The notes under the pieces: generated by a model
What the model saw: the letters and a program-made list of their open reading frames with translations, nothing else
What the model was told of the DNA's origin: nothing
The model's database searches: none
Position numbers and translations under genes: made by a program
Assembly (NCBI GenBank): GCA_035561315.1
Contig: DATMXR010000078.1
Span: 1 to 7,225, forward strand
DNA length: 7,225 nucleotides
Source: JAEYLA01 sp035561315
GTDB lineage: Bacteria > Bacillota > Clostridia > Christensenellales > CAG-138
Reading direction: 5' to 3'
Shown here: positions 1 to 5,460 of the stretch, one piece after another
How the letters are laid out: the number at the start of each line of letters is the position of its first letter
Position numbering within the stretch: the stretch's first letter is position 1

Positions 1-1
1 C

Positions 2-35
2 GCAAGAGGACAGGCCCTGCGGCCTGCCCTCTTGC
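2..35 (-). terminator. Hairpin terminator of the nitroreductase gene
   Basis: A 15-bp stem (2-16 with 21-35) with a 4-base loop starts 13 bases after the nitroreductase stop codon. Read on the plus strand it has one A-C mismatch (10/27). Read on the minus strand that pair becomes a G-U wobble, so the stem is fully paired only in a minus-strand transcript, which fits a terminator for the gene at 49-654. The U-run expected after it would lie outside the window, so factor-independent termination cannot be confirmed. Confidence 0.65.
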
Positions 36-48
36 TTACGAAATTTTT

Positions 49-654
49 CTATTCAAATACTTTCATACGGGAATCCAGGCTCTGCCTTTCCTTCTGCTCG
101 CCTTTTTCCAGGGGTTTCCCGAAGGGCATCTGCGCCACAAAGCTCCAGGCTTCGGGTATCCGGAACCGGGCGCGCACCGCGTCGTCGATAAGCGGATGGT
201 AGTGCTGCAGGGAGGCGCCCAGGCCCTCCGCCTCGAGCGCGGTCCAAAGCGCAAACTGGTGCATGGCGTTGCTGTGCTGCGCCCATACCGGGAATTTATC
301 CGCGTAAAGCGGGAACCCGGCGCTCAAACTGTCCACGACCGCGGTATCCTCAAAAAACAGTATGGTACCGTAACCGGATGCGAAGCAGGTTTTGACCTTC
401 GCCTCGGTGGAGGAGAACTGCTCCGGCGGCGTTACTTTTTTGAGCGCGTCCAGCGTGATGCCCCACAGCGCGCGGTGCTCGCTGCCAAACAGCACCACGA
501 TGCGCGCGCTTTGGGAATTGAACGAGGAAGGGACATAATTGAGGGTGTCCGCAACCAGCTGACGGATGCGGCTGCGGGATACGATCTCCTCATTGCTCAG
601 GCTATAAATGCTGTGCCGGTTTTTGACGGCGTCCCAAAAAGCATATGACATCAT
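49..654 (-). CDS. Nitroreductase-family protein, Frm2/HBN1/YdgI-like
   Basis: Predicted cytosolic FMN-dependent NAD(P)H oxidoreductase of 201 residues, a normal length for this compact family. Landmarks: an N-terminal RHS (residues 13-15), VPSSFNSQ (41-48, the FMN-phosphate region), GYGTILFFED (94-103), FPLYADKFPVW (114-124), ALWTALEAEGLGASLQHY (135-152) and AQMPFGKP (174-181). These blocks match the Frm2-like branch, to which yeast Hbn1/Frm2 and B. subtilis YdgI belong, better than NfsA or NfsB. The physiological substrate is unknown; family members reduce nitroaromatics or quinones and are linked to oxidative or fatty-acid stress. An in-frame ATG at 678 would add 8 residues, but AGGAG at 664-660 lies 5 bases before ATG 654, so 654 is preferred; a second ATG follows at once at 651. 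The gene stands alone between its own upstream region and a terminator. Family is near certain, substrate is not. Confidence 0.9.
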   Translation of the reverse strand: MMSYAFWDAVKNRHSIYSLSNEEIVSRSRIRQLVADTLNYVPSSFNSQSARIVVLFGSEHRALWGITLDALKKVTPPEQFSSTEAKVKTCFASGYGTILFFEDTAVVDSLSAGFPLYADKFPVWAQHSNAMHQFALWTALEAEGLGASLQHYHPLIDDAVRARFRIPEAWSFVAQMPFGKPLEKGEQKERQSLDSRMKVFE

Positions 655-668
655 TTTTTCTCCTTTTG

Positions 669-717
669 GTGAATTCACTTCATACTATTCCCCATTTGAT
701 CTCTTCATAAGGGGAAT
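669..717 (-). promoter_or_regulatory. Probable promoter/operator region of the nitroreductase
   Basis: Two symmetric elements lie just upstream of the ribosome binding site: the 10-bp palindrome GTGAATTCAC (669-678) and a 7-bp inverted repeat ATTCCCC (687-693) / GGGGAAT (711-717) separated by 17 bases. A weak sigma-A-like pair on the minus strand, TTATGA at about 710-705 and TAGTAT at 687-682 with a 17-base spacer, would sit within or next to these repeats. Together they suggest a regulated promoter, but neither box is close to consensus. This is pattern-based only. Confidence 0.3.
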
Positions 718-774
718 TGTTTCTTGCTTGATCAATAAACAGTTTTTACCGTATGGAAACGCCCGCCATGATAT

Positions 775-795
775 TTTCGTTTTTGTACAACGAAA
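775..795. repeat. Short inverted repeat in the 679-906 spacer
   Basis: TTTCGTT (775-781) and AACGAAA (789-795) form a 7-bp stem with a 7-base loop. No T-run follows on either strand, so it is a poor terminator. It may be a binding site or chance. Confidence 0.25.
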
Positions 796-858
796 GCCCG
801 CGCCATTTGGTGCGGACCGTACCTGTCTTTTCTTTCCGGGCGCATTTCTGAGTATGGG

Positions 859-913
859 TTCGTAGGGGTGTTACGCCCCTACGTGGGAGTCTGGGGGCAT
901 AACTCTCTACGAA
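859..913. repeat. 55-bp palindromic (MITE/REP-like) element overlapping the ogg stop codon
   Basis: The left end 859-879 and the right end 894-913 are imperfect inverted repeats. They share TTCGTAG at the tips and GTTA[C/T]GCCCC inside, with three substitutions (all transitions) and one 1-base gap over about 20 positions. The left half can also fold on itself: CGTAGGGGTG (861-870), loop TTA, CGCCCCTACG (874-883), ten pairs with one G-U. The outer right tip CTACGAA (907-913) contains the TAG stop of the glycosylase gene. No U-tract follows on either strand. The look is of a small mobile palindrome, as in REP/MITE families; a transcript-end hairpin for ogg is the alternative. Confidence 0.55.
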
Positions 914-1785
914 TCGCAAATCAGCCGGTCCGCCTCGCACAGCGCGGGGAAAAGCCCAGTGCGCGCGCCGTGGAACAGCACCTGCTGCACGAGCCCCGCG
1001 TCCGCGCCGAAGCGGGCACAGCCCTGGGCCTTGATGGCCGCGTTGGAGCCGGAAGCGCCGTAGAGCACGCGCATCACGCGCTTCACCCATACGTCCACGG
1101 GGAACGCGCGGGTGTACCCGCAGGAGAACAGCAGCACGCAGTCAGCGACCTTTTCGCCCACGCCCGGCAGACCGACAAGCGCTTTCTGCGCTTCCACGTA
1201 GCCGATACGGGGCAGCGCAGAAAGGTCAAACCCCTCCTGCACGCGCTGCGCGGTGTGCAGAATATAGGCCGCGCGGTAGCCAAGTCCCAGCTCCTTTAGC
1301 AGCGGTTCCCCCGCGCCCGCTACCTTACCCGCGTCCGGGAACGCGTATAGGGTATGCCCACCCGCCAAAAGCGGCCCGCCCAGGTTCGCGCGGACGCGCG
1401 CCATGATGGAGGTGATGCGCTTGATGTTGTTGTTGGCGGATATGATAAAGGCGCACAGCGTCTCCCAAAGCGGCTGGTTGAGCACGCGCATGCCGCCATA
1501 GCGGGCGTACGCCTGCCGGATATAGACGTCATCTTGAAATGCGGAAAACACGGCCGCATAGTCCCGGCTTAGGTCAAAATAGCGTGCCCAGTAGGCGTCG
1601 TCGGCCGGGCCCGCCCAATGCAGCGTGTTGGAGCCGGCGTCAAGATATGCGGCGTTGTTTTCCACGCAGCCGATATATCCGCCGTCCGCGTGCGCCCAGG
1701 AGAACGTCTGCCCGGAAAAGAACGTGGTTTCAAAATCCACGCCGCCGGGCAGGCGCATCCGTTTACCGTTTTGTGTATCCATCAT
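907..1785 (-). CDS. ogg: 8-oxoguanine DNA glycosylase/AP lyase, OGG1 type
   Basis: Base-excision repair enzyme that removes 8-oxoguanine opposite cytosine and nicks the abasic site by beta-elimination. It has 292 residues, the usual size for bacterial OGG1-type proteins. The N-terminal OGG_N domain (about 10-105) carries SGQTFSWAHADGGYIG (24-39). The HhH-GPD domain follows: SANNNIKRI (116-124, the NNN turn of OGG1), the hairpin GLPGVGEKVADC (205-216) with Lys212 as the Schiff-base nucleophile, and PVDVW (229-233) with Asp231 as the catalytic acid. The Cys after VAD matches human OGG1 VADC. No iron-sulfur cysteine cluster is present, which excludes Nth/MutY. The start at 1785 is the first of two adjacent ATGs (1785, 1782). 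No Shine-Dalgarno precedes either, and an extended -10 box ends 6 bases upstream. The stop codon lies inside the palindromic element at 859-913. The gene is divergent from the vanW-hflX unit. Start choice is less certain than identity. Confidence 0.93.
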   Translation of the reverse strand: MMDTQNGKRMRLPGGVDFETTFFSGQTFSWAHADGGYIGCVENNAAYLDAGSNTLHWAGPADDAYWARYFDLSRDYAAVFSAFQDDVYIRQAYARYGGMRVLNQPLWETLCAFIISANNNIKRITSIMARVRANLGGPLLAGGHTLYAFPDAGKVAGAGEPLLKELGLGYRAAYILHTAQRVQEGFDLSALPRIGYVEAQKALVGLPGVGEKVADCVLLFSCGYTRAFPVDVWVKRVMRVLYGASGSNAAIKAQGCARFGADAGLVQQVLFHGARTGLFPALCEADRLICDS

Positions 1786-1791
1786 AACAGA

Positions 1792-1800
1792 AGTATAGCA
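1792..1800 (-). promoter_or_regulatory. Extended -10 promoter of ogg
   Basis: Read on the minus strand, TGCTATACT (1800-1792) is a perfect TGnTATACT extended -10 box (5 of 6 to TATAAT plus the TG). No -35 hexamer is recognisable 16-18 bases upstream, which is normal for extended -10 promoters. The base seven positions downstream of the box is A1785, the first base of the first ATG. Confidence 0.5.
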
Positions 1801-1859
1801 TACGCCCGGCCGGGACGCTTCGGTTCATTTGCGCGCGCGGCCTAAAAAGAAAGGAAAGC

Positions 1860-1931
1860 ATGGAGAAAAGAGGCATCGGCCCGCCCGGAAGAAGCCGCCT
1901 CGGGTTTAAAAAAGTGCCGCGGGAGTTATAA
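1860..1931 (+). CDS. Possible 23-residue basic small protein, unrecognised
   Basis: ATG at 1860 is preceded by GAAAGGA (1849-1855) 4 bases upstream, one of the better ribosome binding sites in the spacer, and is followed by 23 sense codons and TAA at 1929. The product begins MEKRGIGPPG, is rich in Arg, Lys and Gly, and has no membrane segment or known motif. No clear promoter lies immediately upstream. It could be a small protein, a leader peptide for the downstream unit, or chance in a GC-rich spacer. Function unknown. Confidence 0.2.
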   Translation: MEKRGIGPPGRSRLGFKKVPREL

Positions 1932-2013
1932 ACTTTCTATGAACCCATGCGCGCAGCGCACGGAGCGCCCGAAAACATGCCGGTTTTGGCGTTTTGCGGC
2001 CCTTCCCCAAAGG

Positions 2014-2043
2014 TTGACAAATGGCATGGAAGCATCATACCAT
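2014..2043 (+). promoter_or_regulatory. Candidate sigma-A promoter of the vanW-hflX-amidase-arsR unit
   Basis: TTGACA (2014-2019) is a perfect -35. At 18 bases' spacing TACCAT (2038-2043) matches the -10 consensus at T1, A2, A5 and T6; CATACC at 16 bases is a weaker alternative. Between the boxes lies a small inverted repeat CATGG (2025-2029) / CCATG (2040-2044). Transcription would begin near 2050, leaving a leader of about 97 bases. Confidence 0.55.
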
Positions 2044-2064
2044 GTACATATGGGTCATATGTAC
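2044..2064. promoter_or_regulatory. Perfect 9-3-9 palindrome at the predicted transcription start: likely operator
   Basis: GTACATATG (2044-2052), spacer GGT, then CATATGTAC (2056-2064). Each arm contains the self-palindromic hexamer CATATG, so the site also reads as a direct repeat with 9-base spacing. It begins right after the candidate -10 and covers the expected start, where a bound dimer would block initiation. It is AT-rich in GC-rich surroundings. The ArsR-family protein at the end of the same unit is the obvious candidate ligand, but this is inference. Confidence 0.55.
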
Positions 2065-2146
2065 GGGCCATATCCCCGCCTTATGGCGGCGGAAAAGCGG
2101 GCCGCGCGCATGCCGCCGCTGTTCCAGGCTTGGATAAGGAGAAACA

Positions 2147-3679
2147 ATGGCAAAAAGAAAAAAAGAAAAATCAAGCGCGCTTAGGCGCACGCTCCGCGCG
2201 GCCGTCATACTGCTTGCGGCCGCGTGCCTCGGGCTGGGCGGCTTTCTGGTGTACCAGCGGGTGGCGGAGCCCGCCTTTACCGAACCCGATTTTCTCGAGC
2301 CGGGGGCGCAGACATTCGCGGAAGGGGTCAGCGTGGAGGGCGTTTCCCTTGCGGGCATGACGCCGGAGCAGGCGCGCGCGGCGCTTCATGAGGCGGAGCG
2401 GCAAAAGGCGGCGGAAATACAGTTCGTACTGCACGCGCCCGGCGCGTCCGTTACGCTCACCTCCGCGGACTTTGACGTGACGTTCGATACCGAAACGGTA
2501 CTCGGTGAGGCGATCGCGCTCGGCAACACCGGCACAAGGCGGGAGAAGGACGCGGAACGCGAGGCGCTGCTCGCGTCCCCCAGGGAATTTTCCATTTCCT
2601 ATACGGCGGACGTTTCCCCGGCGCAGCCTAAGCTTATTGAGCTTGGGCAGCGCGTCAGAACCGATCCCGTGGACGCAAGCGCCAAACTGAAGGAGCAGTA
2701 TACCGTAAAAGCGGATATGGTCCCGGAGGATTTTTTGGATTTTACGCCGGAGGTCAATGGGCAGGCTCTGGACGAGGCGGCGCTCTTACATACCCTGCAA
2801 ACCCGCGCGGAGGCCCGCGAATATGGCGAAGTGGAGCTGCCCATACTGTACACGGAACCCGCCGTCACGGTGGACGCGCTCAAGGAAAGTTTATTGAGCA
2901 GGCGCAGCGTTGCGGAGACTTCTTTCAAGAAATCCCCCTATAACCGCGAGGACCGCGTGTTCAATGTCAAGCGCGCGGCGTCGCTCATCAACGGCTTTGT
3001 ATTAAAGCCGGGGGAGACGTTCTCCACCAACGATACGCTGGGCCCCCGCACCTACGAGCTTGGCTGGAAGGCGGCCCCCGCCTATGTGCAGGGCGCCACG
3101 GAGGACCAGGCGGGCGGCGGCGTCTGCCAGGTCAGCACCACGCTGTACGCGGCTGTGGTCAAGGCGGACCTTGAGATCGTCTACCGCCGCAACCATTCTA
3201 GCCCCGTTGGGTATATCGACAGGGGCCTGGACGCCACCATCAACACCGGCACGATCGATTTCCAGTTTAAGAACAACACGGAGGCGGACATTTACATATT
3301 CGCCTACGCCATCGATTCCAAGGACGGCGAGGTGCCCAAAGGCCTTGCGGATAAAAGCATGCATGTGGAAATTTACGGCGCGCCGCTAGGCGGCGAGTAC
3401 GACGAGATCCGCCTGAGCAGCGAAAAGATCGAAACCGTCTCCCCCAAGGGAGAAATGGAGGTCGTGGTGGATACCACCGTCTCCGCGGACTATTATAAAG
3501 AGGAAGTCTCCCGGCAGAGCGGGTCCGTATGGCAGTCCTACAAGCATTATTACAAGGACGGCCAGGAAATAAGGAAGGAGCCTTTGGCAAAATCCACATA
3601 CCGCGCGTACGCGGGGAAAATCACGGTGGGCGTGGGCTATTACGCGCCGCAGATTCCCGTGATCGCGCCGGAGGCTTAA
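2147..3679 (+). CDS. VanW-family envelope protein with N-terminal membrane anchor
   Basis: Predicted 510-residue protein held in the membrane by one segment (about 18-36, after a Lys/Arg-rich start KRKKEK) with the rest outside the cell. After the anchor comes an EGVSVEGVSLAGMTPEQARAAL-type stretch (59-80), typical of the PG_binding_4-like repeats that precede VanW domains, with a second region around 160-255. The VanW domain spans about 265-390: FNVKRAASLINGFVLKPGETFS (272-293), then GGGVCQVSTTLY (323-334) with invariant Cys327, and RNHSSPVGYIDRGLDATI (348-365). The tail (about 420-495, ending KDGQEIRKEPL...YAGKITVG) resembles a degenerate G5 domain, tentatively. The exact biochemical role of VanW proteins is unsettled; they occur widely in Gram-positives, so this is not evidence of vancomycin resistance. 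AAGGAG (2136-2141) sits 5 bases before the ATG. It is first in the unit; hflX starts 14 bases after its stop. Confidence 0.9.
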   Translation: MAKRKKEKSSALRRTLRAAVILLAAACLGLGGFLVYQRVAEPAFTEPDFLEPGAQTFAEGVSVEGVSLAGMTPEQARAALHEAERQKAAEIQFVLHAPGASVTLTSADFDVTFDTETVLGEAIALGNTGTRREKDAEREALLASPREFSISYTADVSPAQPKLIELGQRVRTDPVDASAKLKEQYTVKADMVPEDFLDFTPEVNGQALDEAALLHTLQTRAEAREYGEVELPILYTEPAVTVDALKESLLSRRSVAETSFKKSPYNREDRVFNVKRAASLINGFVLKPGETFSTNDTLGPRTYELGWKAAPAYVQGATEDQAGGGVCQVSTTLYAAVVKADLEIVYRRNHSSPVGYIDRGLDATINTGTIDFQFKNNTEADIYIFAYAIDSKDGEVPKGLADKSMHVEIYGAPLGGEYDEIRLSSEKIETVSPKGEMEVVVDTTVSADYYKEEVSRQSGSVWQSYKHYYKDGQEIRKEPLAKSTYRAYAGKITVGVGYYAPQIPVIAPEA

Positions 3680-3693
3680 ATCGAAAGGAAAAC

Positions 3694-5460
3694 ATGCCAA
3701 GACAGGTAAACGGAAACACAGCGGGCATCCGCGGCACCGTGCTTGCGGAGATCGAGAGGCTTTATGAGTTCGAGGTGGGGCAGGATACGTTTGCCACCCC
3801 CGAATTGCTGGAGCATTTGAGCGCGTGCACCGCGGCCGTCAACCGCGAGCTATCGGTATACGTCAAGCGCAACGGCACAATCGCGGACGTCAGCGTGGGG
3901 GACGCGAACACCGTCGCCATGCCGGACATGCGCGTGGTGCGCAACGAGGACAGGCTCTCGGGCGTACGGTGCATCCACACCCACCCCAACGGCAGCGCCA
4001 TGCTCAGCGAGGTGGACTTGGGCACGCTCAAATCCATGCGGCTTGATTGTATGGCGGCTTTGTCCGTGCGGGACGGGAAGCCCGCCGTCCTCTATGCCGC
4101 ATACCTGGGCGAATGGGGGGACGACGGCTACGAGGTGCTGCTTTACGGCCCCATGCAGCCGAACCGGCTTCCCCAAAAGGCTTTGATGCGCGAAATCTAC
4201 CTCGCGGACGACCGCTTAAAGACCGGTGCGCACGAAACGGCGGCGGCACGGCCCGAGCGCGCCATATTGGTGGGGCTGGAGCAGGCGGACGCCATGGATA
4301 CCATGCGGGAGCTTGCGGAGCTTGCAAAGTCCGCGGGCGCGCAGGTGGTGGGCCGGAGCGTGCAGAAGCGCCGCAGCATAGACAACGCCACTTACATCGG
4401 CTCCGGCAAGGTGGAGGAACTGTCCCTGATGGGCAGCGCCATGGAAGCCGATCTGTTTATATTCGACGATGAGCTTTCCGCCGTGCAGTTAAGGAATTTG
4501 GAAGAAGGCCTCGGCCGCCCCGTCATAGACAGGACGACGCTGATCCTCGATATATTCGCGGCCCGCGCGCAGACGCGGGAAGGGCGGCTGCAGGTGGAGC
4601 TTGCGCAGTTAAAATACCGCCTTCCCCGGCTGGTGGGCTTCGGCATGGCGCTTTCCCGCCTGGGCGGCGGCATCGGCACGCGCGGCCCCGGTGAAAAAAA
4701 GCTGGAGCTGGACCGGCGGCGCATCCGCAGGCGGATATTCGAGCTGGAGGAAACGCTCAACGAGGTCGTCAAGCAGCGCGCCCTGCGGCGAGAGCGGCGG
4801 GAAAAGAACCTGGTTCCGCTTGTGGCGCTCGTCGGTTACACCAACGCGGGAAAGTCCACGCTGTTAAACGCGCTTTCGGGCAGCGACGTACCGGCGGAGG
4901 ACAAGCTCTTTGCCACGCTGGACCCCGTGGTAAGGCAGGTGACGCTGCCGCAGGGGACGCAGGCGCTGCTTTCGGATACGGTCGGGTTTATCCACAAGCT
5001 GCCGCACGACCTTGTGCAGGCGTTCCGCGCCACGCTGGAGGAAGTGAAGCACGCCGACCTTTTATTGCATGTGGTGGATTGCGCAAACCCGGAATACGAC
5101 GCGCAGATGCAGGTGGTGGAGGAGGTATTGGCCTCCCTGGGTGCGGCGGACACCCCGCGCATCAACGTATATAACCAAATAGACAGGGAAAGCGCCAATC
5201 CCGGCCGCCGGGGGGAGTGGGCGCACATCAGCGCCAGGGACGGCACGGGGATAGACGCGCTGCTTGCGGCGGTAGAGAAGGCGCTGAGCGCGCAGCAGGT
5301 GCGCGTGGAGCTTTTAGTCCCCTACCACCGCTATGACGCGATGGCGCTCATCCGCAGCGTGGGCCGCATCCTCTCCGAGGAGCATACGGAAAAGGGCACC
5401 CTTGTCTGCGCCATGCTGGAGGAACGGGACCTTCCGCGGGTGAAGGACGCGGTGAAATGA
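3694..5460 (+). CDS. hflX: HflX ribosome-splitting GTPase with N-terminal JAMM/MPN-like domain
   Basis: 588 residues against about 420-430 for typical HflX; the extra length is an N-terminal domain. Domain order: JAMM-like (about 12-160) with Glu52 and HTHP...S..D (His95, His97, Ser105, Asp108); HflX N-domain (about 188-280: YIGSGKVEEL 234-243, FDDELSAVQLRNLE 257-270); helical linker with GGGIGTRGPGE (324-334); G domain with G1 GYTNAGKST (381-389), G2 around Thr408, G3 DTVGF (428-432), G4 NQID (494-497) and G5 SAR (513-515); C-terminal domain (about 538-588). HflX binds the 50S subunit and splits stalled or idle 70S ribosomes using GTP. The Gln in G4 replaces the usual Lys of NKxD. Start 3694 has AAAGGA 4 bases upstream; an in-frame ATG at 3529 would run back 151 bases into vanW in another frame and was refused. 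The stop overlaps the next ATG (ATGA). What the JAMM-like domain acts on is unknown. Confidence 0.95.
   Translation: MPRQVNGNTAGIRGTVLAEIERLYEFEVGQDTFATPELLEHLSACTAAVNRELSVYVKRNGTIADVSVGDANTVAMPDMRVVRNEDRLSGVRCIHTHPNGSAMLSEVDLGTLKSMRLDCMAALSVRDGKPAVLYAAYLGEWGDDGYEVLLYGPMQPNRLPQKALMREIYLADDRLKTGAHETAAARPERAILVGLEQADAMDTMRELAELAKSAGAQVVGRSVQKRRSIDNATYIGSGKVEELSLMGSAMEADLFIFDDELSAVQLRNLEEGLGRPVIDRTTLILDIFAARAQTREGRLQVELAQLKYRLPRLVGFGMALSRLGGGIGTRGPGEKKLELDRRRIRRRIFELEETLNEVVKQRALRRERREKNLVPLVALVGYTNAGKSTLLNALSGSDVPAEDKLFATLDPVVRQVTLPQGTQALLSDTVGFIHKLPHDLVQAFRATLEEVKHADLLLHVVDCANPEYDAQMQVVEEVLASLGAADTPRINVYNQIDRESANPGRRGEWAHISARDGTGIDALLAAVEKALSAQQVRVELLVPYHRYDAMALIRSVGRILSEEHTEKGTLVCAMLEERDLPRVKDAVK

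Larger units (their letters stand above)
1786..2146. other. Divergent 361-base spacer between ogg and the vanW-like gene
   Basis: It holds, left to right: the ogg extended -10 box; a 10-bp palindrome CCCGGCCGGG (1805-1814); a possible 23-codon ORF (1860-1931); a tiny TGCGC/GCGCA hairpin (1948-1960); the TTGACA promoter and 9-3-9 palindrome (2014-2064); and a GC-rich leader in which GCGGCGG (2086-2092) can pair with CCGCCGC (2113-2119), just before the AAGGAG of the next gene. I recognise no known riboswitch or T-box. Confidence 0.6.

Noticed and set aside
196..648. Plus-strand ORF of 150 codons opposite the nitroreductase
   Set aside because: The minus strand encodes a clear Frm2-like protein with a ribosome binding site; the plus-strand reading is a GC-driven shadow without recognisable motifs.
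2076..2119. GC-rich leader folds before vanW as a riboswitch
   Set aside because: Only generic GCGGCGG/CCGCCGC pairing is visible, with no conserved core of a known riboswitch class and no terminator/antiterminator arrangement.
2147..3679. VanW as a sign of a vancomycin-resistance cluster
   Set aside because: None of vanA/B, vanH, vanX, vanY, vanR or vanS is present, and VanW-domain proteins are common housekeeping envelope proteins in Gram-positives.
3529..3693. Longer HflX start adding 55 residues
   Set aside because: It would overlap the vanW-like gene in another frame; ATG 3694 has AAAGGA at a suitable distance and the known domain starts after it.
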